43,005 nucleotides of DNA from Bacteroidaceae bacterium (GTDB lineage: Bacteria; Bacteroidota; Bacteroidia; Bacteroidales; Bacteroidaceae), in contig JAFZFZ010000016.1 of assembly GCA_017557005.1 (NCBI GenBank), positions 1 to 43,005 on the forward strand, given 5' to 3'. Positions within the stretch are counted from its first letter, which is position 1. The number at the start of each line of letters is the position of its first letter. The notes under the pieces are model-generated. The model was given only the letters and a program-made list of their open reading frames with translations. It was not told where the DNA came from and did not search any database. The position numbers were made by a program, and so were the translations under genes. Positions 26,776-34,379 of the stretch are shown one piece after another.

Positions 26776-28713
26776 ATGATCAGTATCGAGAATCTAAAGG
26801 TTGAGTTTGGCGCTACGCCATTGTTTCAAGGAGTTAGTTATATCATCAATCCCAAGGACCGCATCGCCCTAGTTGGTAAGAATGGTGCGGGTAAGTCCAC
26901 CATGCTGAAAATTTTGGCAGGCATGCAACAGCCCACCGATGGCACCGTGAGTATGCCCAAGGGAATATCGGTGTGTTATCTGCCTCAGGTGATGAAGCTT
27001 ACTGACGAGCGTACCGTGCGTGAGGAGACTGAGCAGGCCTTTGCCCACATCAGTGAGCAAAAAGCTATGCTCGATGCCTTGGCTGTTGAGATGGCCGAGC
27101 GCACCGATTACGATAGCGAGTCGTATCACGAACTTATTGACCGCTTCACGCGTGAGAATGAGCGTTTTCAGTTGATAGGTGGTGCCAACTACCATGCCGA
27201 GATGGAGCAGACCCTTGTGGGTCTCGGCTTCCGTCGCGAAGATTTCGACCGCCCCACCTCAGAGTTTTCGGGTGGATGGCGCATGCGTATTGAGTTGGCC
27301 AAGCTCCTGCTCCAGCACCCCGATGTGCTCCTGCTCGACGAGCCCACCAACCACCTCGATATCGAGAGTATCCAGTGGCTCGAAAACTTCCTTGCCCGTA
27401 ATGGCAAGGCCGTGGTGCTTGTGAGCCACGACCGCGCCTTCATCAATAATGTCACTAACCGTACCATTGAGATCACCTGCGGCACCATACACGACTACCG
27501 CGTCAAGTACGACGAATACGTAGTGCTCCGTCGCGAGCGTCGCGAGCAGCAGCTCCGTGCCAATGAGAACCAGCAGAAGGAGATTGCCGATATCACCGAC
27601 TTCATTGAGCGCTTCCGCTACAAGCCCACCAAGGCCATTCAGGTGCAGAGTCGCATCAAGCAACTCGAGAAGATGGTGCCCGTAGTCATCGACGAAGAGG
27701 ATCGTAGCACCCTGCGTCTCAAGTTCCGTCCCGCCCAGCGCAGCGGCAACTACCCTGTGATATGTGAAGACACCACCAAGAGCTATGGTGATCACCTCGT
27801 TTTCAAGGATGCCACCCTTACCATCCATCGTGGTGAGAAGGTAGCCTTCGTAGGTAAGAACGGTGAGGGCAAGAGTACTCTCGTTAAGTGCATCATGGGC
27901 GAGATACCCTTCGAGGGCAAGCTTACCATTGGTCACAACGTCGAGATAGGCTACTTTGCGCAAAATCAAGCCCAGCTACTCGATGAAGAGCTCACCGTGT
28001 TTGACACCATCGATCGTGTAGCCGTAGGCGACATCCGTCTCAAGATACGCGATATCCTCGGAGCATTCATGTTTGGTGGCGAGGCATCCGACAAGAAGGT
28101 CAAGGTACTCTCGGGTGGTGAACGCAGCCGTCTGGCCATGATCAAACTTTTGCTCGAGCAGGTCAACCTCCTCATCCTCGACGAGCCCACCAACCATCTC
28201 GATATGCGATCCAAGGATGTACTCAAGGAGGCCATCCGCGAGTTCGACGGCACCGTCATCGTCGTGAGCCACGACCGTGAGTTCCTCGACGGCCTCGTCA
28301 CCAAGGTATATGAGTTTGGTGGTGGCAAGGTGCGCGAGCATCTCGGTGGTATCTATGACTATTTGCAGAAGAAGGAGACTGGGACTCCGGCCCCCCTCTT
28401 ATCCCCCCAAGGGGGGAAGGTCAAGGATGCGATGCCCGCAAGTCCTCCCTCTGGGGAGGATTTAGGAGGGGCCGCTTCCTACGCAGCCCGCAAGGAGCAA
28501 GCCAAGCAGCAACGAAAGCTGCAGAAGCGCGTCGAGGAGTGTGAGAAGAGAGTCGCTAAGATAGAAGCCGAACTCAAGGAACTGGAAGAGTGGATGGCCA
28601 CCCCCACCGGAGCTGCCAATGCTGCCCTTTTCGAACAGTACGCCCAACTCAAGAACACCCTTTCCGAGGCTGAAGCCGAGTGGGAAGAGGCCATGATGGC
28701 GTTAGAGGAGTAG
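26776..28713 (+). CDS. ABC-F family ATPase (Uup/EttA-type, ribosome-associated)
   Basis: The 645-residue soluble protein has two ABC ATPase domains and no membrane segments. Domain 1: Walker A GKNGAGKST near 34, signature FSGGWRMR near 165, Walker B VLLLDEPTNHLD near 184. Domain 2: GKNGEGKST near 358, LSGGERSRLAM near 446, LLILDEPTNHLD near 466. A charged linker (RRERREQQLRANENQQKEIAD) joins them, and the C-terminus is a coiled coil (about 570-645). ABC-F proteins act at the ribosomal E site; some give antibiotic protection, but this housekeeping context favours a general translation factor. Residues about 538-566 are encoded by a palindromic repeat inserted in frame between domain 2 and the coiled coil. 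Confidence 0.92.
   Translation: MISIENLKVEFGATPLFQGVSYIINPKDRIALVGKNGAGKSTMLKILAGMQQPTDGTVSMPKGISVCYLPQVMKLTDERTVREETEQAFAHISEQKAMLDALAVEMAERTDYDSESYHELIDRFTRENERFQLIGGANYHAEMEQTLVGLGFRREDFDRPTSEFSGGWRMRIELAKLLLQHPDVLLLDEPTNHLDIESIQWLENFLARNGKAVVLVSHDRAFINNVTNRTIEITCGTIHDYRVKYDEYVVLRRERREQQLRANENQQKEIADITDFIERFRYKPTKAIQVQSRIKQLEKMVPVVIDEEDRSTLRLKFRPAQRSGNYPVICEDTTKSYGDHLVFKDATLTIHRGEKVAFVGKNGEGKSTLVKCIMGEIPFEGKLTIGHNVEIGYFAQNQAQLLDEELTVFDTIDRVAVGDIRLKIRDILGAFMFGGEASDKKVKVLSGGERSRLAMIKLLLEQVNLLILDEPTNHLDMRSKDVLKEAIREFDGTVIVVSHDREFLDGLVTKVYEFGGGKVREHLGGIYDYLQKKETGTPAPLLSPQGGKVKDAMPASPPSGEDLGGAASYAARKEQAKQQRKLQKRVEECEKRVAKIEAELKELEEWMATPTGAANAALFEQYAQLKNTLSEAEAEWEEAMMALEE
28388..28474. repeat. 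GC-rich double-hairpin repeat inserted in frame in the ABC-F gene
   Basis: The outer arms are inverted (CGGCCCCCCTCTTATCC, and GGATTTAGGAGGGGCCG at the far end), and each half folds on itself (CCCCCC-AA-GGGGGG; TCCTCCC-TCT-GGGGAGGA). Length is 87 bp, exactly 29 codons, with no stop in the gene frame. The encoded stretch is rich in Pro and Gly (PLLSPQGGK, SPPSGEDLGG) and unlike the rest of the protein. The same architecture recurs at 33231-33329 between serC and serA. Confidence 0.8.
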
Positions 28714-28734
28714 TCTCCCTCTCCTTTATGAATA

Positions 28735-28771
28735 GAAAAAATGCGCGAGTCATACGATTCGCGCATTTCTT
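28735..28771. terminator. Bidirectional terminator between the ABC-F gene and mltG
   Basis: AAATGCGCGA (28739-28748) pairs with TCGCGCATTT (28759-28768); runs of A and T flank the stem. It serves the convergent genes ending at 28713 (plus) and 28788 (minus). Confidence 0.88.
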
Positions 28772-28787
28772 TTATCCATTATGTTTC

Positions 28788-29819
28788 TTATTTGATTCCT
28801 CTTTGGTTCAATGCCTGCTGGTATCGGCGTGCGTTGGCATTGTGCTGTGATAGGGTAGAGGCAAAGTTATGATAGCCCGAGAAGTCCTCCTTGGCACACA
28901 TATAGATGTAGTTGTGCTTGGCGGGGTTGAGCACGCTCTCTATGGCCGATGTGCTTGGTATGCGTATAGGTCCGGGAGGTAGCCCTGCATATTTGTAGGT
29001 ATTATAGGGCGAGTCTATCGTAAGATGTGCGAGTAGTATGCGGCGCAGGTCAAACTTACCGTGCGCATACTTCACTGTGGGGTCTGCCTGCAAGAGCATG
29101 CCTCGTTTCAGACGGTTCAGGTAGAGTCCTGCCACCATGGGCTTCTCGTCGTTCTTGTTGGTCTCCTCATCCACGATCGATGCCAGTGTCACCACCTCCT
29201 CAGGTGTCAATCCCTGTGCACGCGCCTTGGCTCGGCGCTCCTCGTTCCAGTAGCGTGCGTGCTCTTTTTTCATGCGGGCTACAAACTGCTCAGCACTCAA
29301 GGTCCAATACACCTCGTAGGTGTTGGGGATGAAGAGGGTTGGGAAGGTCGCCACCGTGTAGCCAAGGCTATCGATCAGGTGCAGGTCCGAAAGGGTTGTC
29401 ATGATCGTGGCCGAGTCGGTCATCAGTTGCTTGCCCACGGCACCAGCCAGTCGGTCCAGTGTGCGTACCGATGGCACCACGAGTCGCACTGGTGTTTGGT
29501 TGCCCGACAAGAGGCGTAGACAGATTCCGCGCATCGAGTCGCCCGGACGGATGGCATAGTTGCCCGGCTTCACACGCTCATCGTATTTATAATGTTTCAT
29601 CAGAGGAGCAAAGCCTTGCATGTTGCCCATGCCCTCAATGGCGCTCAACTTCTCGGCCACCGTACTCGTATTGTCGTCGGGGTACACTTGTATGTAACAC
29701 ACCTCGGTGCCATCCACCTGTGGCGCCAGTATACGGTCATATACCATGTATCCTGCCACGCCTCCCACGATGAGTAGGTTTGCCACCGCGATACCTATTG
29801 TCAGTAAATGTTTTTTCAT
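28788..29819 (-). CDS. mltG: Endolytic murein transglycosylase, MltG/YceG family
   Basis: A 343-residue protein with an N-terminal membrane anchor (about residues 4-26) and a periplasmic YceG domain. It shows the family motifs TLASIVDEETN (the region of the catalytic glutamate), MVAGLYLNRLKRGMLLQADPTVKYA and SPYNTYKYAGLPPGPI. MltG cleaves nascent peptidoglycan strands at the membrane and sets glycan length. I chose the ATG at 29819 because the earlier in-frame TTG (29846) lies inside the TAnnTTTG promoter box, which would leave no transcript for it. It is a single gene divergent from the aldo/keto reductase. Confidence 0.93.
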   Translation of the reverse strand: MKKHLLTIGIAVANLLIVGGVAGYMVYDRILAPQVDGTEVCYIQVYPDDNTSTVAEKLSAIEGMGNMQGFAPLMKHYKYDERVKPGNYAIRPGDSMRGICLRLLSGNQTPVRLVVPSVRTLDRLAGAVGKQLMTDSATIMTTLSDLHLIDSLGYTVATFPTLFIPNTYEVYWTLSAEQFVARMKKEHARYWNEERRAKARAQGLTPEEVVTLASIVDEETNKNDEKPMVAGLYLNRLKRGMLLQADPTVKYAHGKFDLRRILLAHLTIDSPYNTYKYAGLPPGPIRIPSTSAIESVLNPAKHNYIYMCAKEDFSGYHNFASTLSQHNANARRYQQALNQRGIK

Positions 29820-29843
29820 CTTTTCTCGTTTGTATTTGGTATG

Positions 29844-29851
29844 CAAAAATA
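29844..29851 (-). promoter_or_regulatory. -7 promoter box of mltG
   Basis: Minus-strand TATTTTTG matches TAnnTTTG. It lies 24 bp upstream of the ATG at 29819 and rules out the upstream TTG codon as start. Confidence 0.6.
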
Positions 29852-29891
29852 CAAAACAAACGCATGCCTACGATAATATTTGACGAATAAT

Positions 29892-29922
29892 TTTGTAAGG
29901 TCATCCAATATTGGTATTTTTG
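29892..29922 (+). promoter_or_regulatory. Promoter of the aldo/keto reductase gene
   Basis: TTTG (29892-29895), a 19-bp spacer and TATTTTTG (29915-29922) match the Bacteroidetes consensus at both elements. The start codon is 37 bp downstream. Confidence 0.75.
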
Positions 29923-29958
29923 CTCATCACTTTGTGTAACCTATAATACTATTATACG

Positions 29959-30957
29959 ATGAGCGAACAGATCTATACCCCTGCCCCCGACCGCTACGAT
30001 GCGATGCACTATCGCCGTTCGGGCAAGAGTGGTGTGCTCCTTCCCGAGATCTCGTTGGGCTTCTGGCACAATTTTGGCGACAATCACGATGAGTCTATCG
30101 GTTTGGATATCGTGCACTACGCATTCGACCACGGCATCTGCCACTTTGACTTGGCCAACAACTATGGTCCGCCCAACGGTGCGGCCGAGGAGCGTTTCGG
30201 TCGTTACATGAAACAATCGCTCCACACCCATCGCGACGAACTCTTCATTGCCACCAAGGCCGGACATCTCATGTGGCCTGGTCCCTATGGCGACTGGGGA
30301 TCGCGCAAGAGTCTCATAGCGAGTCTTGATCAGAGCTTGCGTCGCATGCAGCTCGACTATGTCGATGTGTACTACACCCATCGCTACGATCCCAACACTC
30401 CGCTTGAGGAGACCATGCAGGCACTTGTCGATATTGTGCGTTCGGGCAAAGCCCTTTATGTGGGCCTATCAAAGTATCCTGCCGATGCAGCCCGCAAGGC
30501 CTATGCCTACCTTGCCGCTCACGATGTGCCCTGCCTTATCTATCAAGGCCGCTACAATATGCTCACCCGTGACCCCGAGGAGCTCATCATCCCGCAAGCC
30601 CACCAGCACGGAGCTGGTTTCATTGCCTTCTCTCCCTTGGCACAAGGATTGCTCACCAACCGCTACCTGCAAGGCATACCCGAAGGTTCGCGCATGACCA
30701 CCAGCAACTTCCTTCGCCCTGAGGTGCTCACCGATGCCCTATTGGAAAAGCTGCGTGCACTGAACGATGTGGCTCAGCAACGCGGACAAACCCTTGCCGA
30801 GATGGCCCTGGCATGGCTGTTGCGCGATGAGCGCGTCACCTCCGTCATTATTGGCGCCAGCTCTGTAGAGCAACTCGACAAGAATCTGCGTGCACGCGAC
30901 AACAAGCATTTCACGCCCGAGGAACTTGCTCTCATCGATGATATTTTGAAACTCTAA
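29959..30957 (+). CDS. Aldo/keto reductase, YghZ/Gpr-like
   Basis: The 332-residue protein is an NADPH-dependent aldo/keto reductase of the beta-subunit-like branch. The catalytic tetrad is visible: Asp64 and Tyr69 in FDLANNYG, Lys100 in ATKAG, His141 in YTHRYD. The GPPNGAAEERFG and KAGHLMWPGPYGDWGSRK segments resemble E. coli YghZ, which reduces L-glyceraldehyde 3-phosphate and methylglyoxal. Detoxification of reactive aldehydes is the likely role, but substrate cannot be read from the sequence. It has its own promoter and ends at a terminator shared with the convergent transporter gene. Confidence 0.9.
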   Translation: MSEQIYTPAPDRYDAMHYRRSGKSGVLLPEISLGFWHNFGDNHDESIGLDIVHYAFDHGICHFDLANNYGPPNGAAEERFGRYMKQSLHTHRDELFIATKAGHLMWPGPYGDWGSRKSLIASLDQSLRRMQLDYVDVYYTHRYDPNTPLEETMQALVDIVRSGKALYVGLSKYPADAARKAYAYLAAHDVPCLIYQGRYNMLTRDPEELIIPQAHQHGAGFIAFSPLAQGLLTNRYLQGIPEGSRMTTSNFLRPEVLTDALLEKLRALNDVAQQRGQTLAEMALAWLLRDERVTSVIIGASSVEQLDKNLRARDNKHFTPEELALIDDILKL

Positions 30958-30962
30958 AATAA

Positions 30963-30989
30963 AAAGGGAAGTGCATGTCACTTCCCTTT
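30963..30989. terminator. Bidirectional terminator overlapping the EamA stop codon
   Basis: AAAGGGAAGTG (30963-30973) pairs with CACTTCCCTTT (30979-30989) around loop CATGT. On the minus strand the arm at 30979-30989 encodes the last residues of the EamA protein and the stop codon TGA (30980-30978). Confidence 0.85.
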
Positions 30990-31901
30990 GTTGATGATAT
31001 AGATACCCGCCATGGCCAGTAGTGCCGCGGCTATGTACTTCGTATAGAATGGTTCGCCCAAGCACAAACACGAGGTGATGGCCCCCACCACAGGAATGAG
31101 TGAGTTGAATATCGCCACCTTGCCCACAGGGTTGCAACTCAACAATTTGTTGTATAGGGTGAATCCCAGGGTCGAGATACCGATGAGCAATGCCAGTATG
31201 ACCATTCCTGCCGAGGTGATGCAGGGTAGGGTGCCTCCCATGAGTAGGCCAGGCACTATGAGTAGCGCACCACCGATGGCCAGTCCGTATCCTGTGCCCA
31301 CAAACACATCCACACGTTGCGATAGTCCGCGTGTCATCAGTCCTGCCAAGGCCGAGCACGTAGCATTCAGTATGATCATGCCATCGCCCATCCACGAGAA
31401 TTGTCCGCCCGCCTTGCCACCTATGTTCAAAGTCAGTATGCCTGCCACGCCTACGGCGCAACCCACGATTTTGCGTGTGGTGAGCTTATCGCTCTTGAAG
31501 AACACGCACGCCAGCAACACCACCATGAAGGTACCCATCGAGTTGAGGATAGCCGCACGTGCTCCCTCGCTAAACGACAAGCCGATGTAGAAGAAGGCAT
31601 AGTGGAAGGTCGTGTTGAACAGGGCAAACAGTATGATGTAGGCCCAGTTGAGCGGTCTCTTCACACTGAAGTTCCTTTTGGTGCATCGCGCTATAGCCAG
31701 CACCACGAGTCCCGATAGGCAGAAACGTATGCCAGCAAATAGCATCTTGCTTCCCGTCATCGCTTGGGTGATACCAAATTCTCTAAAGCCCAGTTTGATG
31801 AGCGGATAGGCCCATCCCCATGCCAGGGCGGCGGTCAGGGCAAACAGAGTCACCCACACAGGGCGCTGAAAGATGCTTTTATTATCAGTCTTGTTTGTCA
31901 T
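30978..31901 (-). CDS. EamA/DMT-superfamily transporter
   Basis: The 307-residue protein is an inner-membrane protein with about ten hydrophobic segments in two EamA repeats, for example FALTAALAWGWAYPLIKLGF near 20, an AAILNSMGTFMVVLLACVFF segment near 115, and GKVAIFNSLIPVVGAI near 262. This is the drug/metabolite transporter fold, often exporting amino acids or other metabolites. The substrate is unknown. It has its own promoter at 31951-31982 and is divergent from serC. It is convergent with the aldo/keto reductase gene. Confidence 0.9.
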   Translation of the reverse strand: MTNKTDNKSIFQRPVWVTLFALTAALAWGWAYPLIKLGFREFGITQAMTGSKMLFAGIRFCLSGLVVLAIARCTKRNFSVKRPLNWAYIILFALFNTTFHYAFFYIGLSFSEGARAAILNSMGTFMVVLLACVFFKSDKLTTRKIVGCAVGVAGILTLNIGGKAGGQFSWMGDGMIILNATCSALAGLMTRGLSQRVDVFVGTGYGLAIGGALLIVPGLLMGGTLPCITSAGMVILALLIGISTLGFTLYNKLLSCNPVGKVAIFNSLIPVVGAITSCLCLGEPFYTKYIAAALLAMAGIYIINKGK

Positions 31902-31950
31902 ATGCGTAATTATAAGAATAAGGCGTGTCCCTTACCCTTGAAAAGGCTTG

Positions 31951-31982
31951 CAAAATTACACAATCGTCTCGATAGTGCCAAA
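31951..31982 (-). promoter_or_regulatory. Promoter of the EamA transporter gene
   Basis: On the minus strand TTTG (31982-31979), a 20-bp spacer and TAATTTTG (31958-31951) match both Bacteroidetes promoter elements. The ATG is 50 bp downstream. Confidence 0.7.
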
Positions 31983-32081
31983 TAAAACACCCTCCATCCC
32001 CTTTCCTAAGCTGCTCTTGGTAGACTTTCTGTCAGCATTTCGGCCTTTTTTTTGTAAAAATGTAAATATTTTGTCAAACAT

Positions 32082-32112
32082 TTTGTTTAATAATGTAAAC
32101 TCGCTACATTTG
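32082..32112 (+). promoter_or_regulatory. Promoter of the serC-serA-DUF1015 operon
   Basis: TTTG (32082-32085), a 19-bp spacer and TACATTTG (32105-32112) match the Bacteroidetes consensus. The serC ATG is 42 bp downstream. No riboswitch-like structure is evident in the short leader. Confidence 0.78.
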
Positions 32113-32154
32113 CCAACAGAATATATTTTATTAACCATATAAAAACGGTATAAT

Positions 32155-33225
32155 ATGAAGAAGCATAATTTCTGCGCAGGCCCCTCAATCTTGCCGCGCG
32201 AAGTGATTGAGCAGACCGCTCAAGCTGTATTGGATTTCAATGGCTCAGGCCTTTCTATATTAGAGATTAGTCACCGCTCAAAGGATTTCCAGGCGGTAAT
32301 CGATGAGGCGGTAGCCCTCTTCAAGGAGATTCTCAACATTCCCGAGGGTTACTCCGTACTCTTCCTCGGTGGTGGTGCCAGCATGCAGTTCTGCATGGTG
32401 CCCTACAACTTCTTGGAGAAGAAGGCAGCTTATCTTAACACTGGTGTATGGGCTAAGAAGGCCCTCAAGGAGGCTAAGGCCTTTGGTGAAGCGGTTGAGG
32501 TAGCCTCTTCTGCTGATACCACCTTCAACTATATTCCTAAAGGATATACCATTCCTGAAGATGCCGACTACTTCCATGTGACCAGCAACAATACCATCTA
32601 TGGTACCGAGATTCATGAGGACTTGGATTCTCCCGTTCCTATGATTGCCGATATGTCATCAGACATCTTCTCTCGTCCGGTCGATGTGTCTAAGTACATC
32701 TGCATCTATGGCGGTGCTCAGAAGAACCTGGCTCCTGCTGGTGCAACCTTCGTGATTGTAAAGGATGAGGCCCTCAACAAGGTATCTCGCTATATCCCTA
32801 CCATGCTCAACTATCAGACCCACATCGAGGGTGGCTCAATGTTCAACACTCCTCCCGTATTGCCCATCTACTCGGCTATGCTCACCTTGCGTTGGATCAA
32901 GGCCAATGGTGGTGTAGAGGAGATGCAACGTCGAGCCAAGGAACGTGCCGACCTGCTCTATGGTGAGATCGACCGCAACAAGATGTTCCGTGCTACTATT
33001 GCCGATCCTGAAGACCGTTCATACATGAATATCTGCTTCGTGATGAGCGATGAGTACAAGGATTTGGAGGCCGACTTCATGAAGTTCGCTACCGAAAGAG
33101 GCATGGTAGGCATCAAGGGGCACCGCTCAGTAGGTGGTTTCCGTGCATCGTGCTACAATGCTATGCCGCTCGAGAGTGTTCAGGCATTGGTAGATTGCAT
33201 GAAGGAGTTTGAGAAATTGCATTAA
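32155..33225 (+). CDS. serC: Phosphoserine aminotransferase
   Basis: The 356-residue protein is a full-length SerC: it transaminates 3-phosphohydroxypyruvate with glutamate to give phosphoserine, and can serve pyridoxal phosphate synthesis. Diagnostic segments are [10 protein letters not shown] at the N-terminus, ISHRSKDF near 38, the GGGASMQF loop near 72, and the PLP-binding Lys190 in [14 protein letters not shown]-terminal [18 protein letters not shown] is typical. First gene of the serine operon; serA starts 119 bp later, behind a palindromic repeat. Confidence 0.97.
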   Translation: MKKHNFCAGPSILPREVIEQTAQAVLDFNGSGLSILEISHRSKDFQAVIDEAVALFKEILNIPEGYSVLFLGGGASMQFCMVPYNFLEKKAAYLNTGVWAKKALKEAKAFGEAVEVASSADTTFNYIPKGYTIPEDADYFHVTSNNTIYGTEIHEDLDSPVPMIADMSSDIFSRPVDVSKYICIYGGAQKNLAPAGATFVIVKDEALNKVSRYIPTMLNYQTHIEGGSMFNTPPVLPIYSAMLTLRWIKANGGVEEMQRRAKERADLLYGEIDRNKMFRATIADPEDRSYMNICFVMSDEYKDLEADFMKFATERGMVGIKGHRSVGGFRASCYNAMPLESVQALVDCMKEFEKLH

Positions 33226-33230
33226 TAAAG

Positions 33231-33329
33231 AAGACCCCCTCCAACCTCCCCCTCTATGGGGAGGCTTTGGAAACATCGCGGAGCTTTACTCCCCTCCATA
33301 GAGGGAGGGGTTGGGGGGAGGGTCCTCTT
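33231..33329. repeat. GC-rich double-hairpin repeat between serC and serA
   Basis: The outer arms (GACCCCCTCCAACCTCCCC at the left; GGGGTTGGGGGGAGGGTC at the right) are inverted. Each half is itself a hairpin (CCTCCCCCTCTATGGGGAGG and CCCCTCCATAGAGGGAGGGG). The element occupies nearly the whole serC-serA gap and ends 15 bp before the serA ATG. Same family as 28388-28474. Confidence 0.85.
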
Positions 33330-33344
33330 CTAATTTGTTTTATC

Positions 33345-34268
33345 ATGGAAAAGATTCTTTTATTGACAGATAAGCCGTTTGCTCAGGTAGCGATTGACGG
33401 CATCCAGAAAGTGGTAACAGAGGCTGGTTACGAACTCAAGTTGTGCGAAAAGTATGGCACAGATATGGACCGTATCAAGAGAGTGGCAGCCGATGTAGAT
33501 GCACTGATTATCCGAAGCGATAAGGTTACTCCCGAGATTATGGATGCGGCTCCGAACTTGAAGATCATCGTTCGTGCAGGTGCAGGTTATGATAATGTAG
33601 ACCTCGAGGCTGCTACCGAGCGCAACATCTGCGTGATGAACACTCCGGGACAAAACTCTAATGCCGTAGCCGAGTTGGCATTCGGTATGATGGTTATGGC
33701 CGTTCGCAATATGTATAATGGTACCTCGGGCTTTGAGTTGAAAGGCAAGAAACTCGGTATCCACGCCTACGGCAATGTAGGCCGCAACGTGGCTCGCATC
33801 GCCAAGGGCTTCGGCATGGAGATCTATGCGTTCGATGCCTATTGTCCGAAGGAGCTGATCGAAGCCGATGGCGTAATCCCCGTTGATTCGCCCGAGGCAC
33901 TTTACGAGACCTGCAATGTGGTGTCAATCCATATCCCCGCAACACCCGGTACACGCATGTCTATCAACTACAACCTATTGAATCGCATGCCCAAGAACGG
34001 CTTGATCGTAAATACTGCCCGCAAGGAAGTGATCAACGAGATTGAGTTGGTAAAGGTGATGGAAGACCGTGCCGACTTGAAATATGTGACCGACATCATG
34101 CCCGATGATCATGCCGAGTTGCAGGAGAAGTTTGCCGGACGCTATTTCACCACTCCCAAGAAGATGGGTGCGCAGACCGCCGAAGCAAACATCAATGCCG
34201 GTATTGCCGCCGCCAACCAAATCGTCGGCTTCTTCAAGGAGGGATGTGAAAAATTCCGCGTAAACTAA
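33345..34268 (+). CDS. serA: D-3-phosphoglycerate dehydrogenase, short form without ACT domain
   Basis: The 307-residue protein oxidises 3-phosphoglycerate to 3-phosphohydroxypyruvate, the first step of serine synthesis. The nucleotide-binding loop is GIHAYGNVGRNVA near 138 and Arg226 lies in VNTARKEV. At the position of the usual catalytic His (TPH in most 2-hydroxyacid dehydrogenases) it has TTPKKMGAQTAEAN, with Lys272. There is no C-terminal serine-binding ACT domain, so feedback inhibition by serine is not expected through the classical route. Start at 33345 (MEKILLLTDKPFAQ) is chosen over an upstream in-frame codon because the extra 26 residues would be translated repeat sequence. Confidence 0.93.
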   Translation: MEKILLLTDKPFAQVAIDGIQKVVTEAGYELKLCEKYGTDMDRIKRVAADVDALIIRSDKVTPEIMDAAPNLKIIVRAGAGYDNVDLEAATERNICVMNTPGQNSNAVAELAFGMMVMAVRNMYNGTSGFELKGKKLGIHAYGNVGRNVARIAKGFGMEIYAFDAYCPKELIEADGVIPVDSPEALYETCNVVSIHIPATPGTRMSINYNLLNRMPKNGLIVNTARKEVINEIELVKVMEDRADLKYVTDIMPDDHAELQEKFAGRYFTTPKKMGAQTAEANINAGIAAANQIVGFFKEGCEKFRVN

Positions 34269-34269
34269 A

Positions 34270-34374
34270 ATTAGTTAGGAATTAGAATTTAGGAGTTAGG
34301 AATTATTATTACGCGATGTCTGTTCATCCGGATGGCCTAACTCCTCATTTATAATTCCTCACTCCTAATTAATA
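34270..34374. repeat. AT-rich palindromic repeat between serA and DUF1015
   Basis: Left arm motifs TTAGGAATTAGAATTTAGG and GAGTTAGGAATT (34277-34304) match the reverse complement of the right arm (34336-34371, with CCTAACTCCTCATTTATAAT). The loop is about 35 bp. It fills the 111-bp gap; no ORF or promoter box is apparent. Confidence 0.7.
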
Positions 34375-34379
34375 GAATC

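Noticed and set aside
27259..27969. 236-residue minus-strand open frame opposite the ABC-F gene, and several others there
   Set aside because: It is antisense to strongly conserved ABC-F motifs; length follows from the GC-rich codon use. No start context or promoter.
29820..29846. Longer mltG start at a TTG codon
   Set aside because: The TTG is part of the TAnnTTTG promoter box, so it is upstream of the transcription start.
31075..31590. 171-residue plus-strand frame inside the EamA gene
   Set aside because: Antisense shadow of transmembrane-encoding DNA; the minus-strand frame has the family features and a promoter.
32041..32154. Riboswitch before serC
   Set aside because: The transcript leader is only about 40 nt from the promoter at 32082-32112 and shows no conserved fold.
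33267..33344. Longer serA start
   Set aside because: The extra residues are translated palindromic repeat; the conserved SerA N-terminus begins at 33345.
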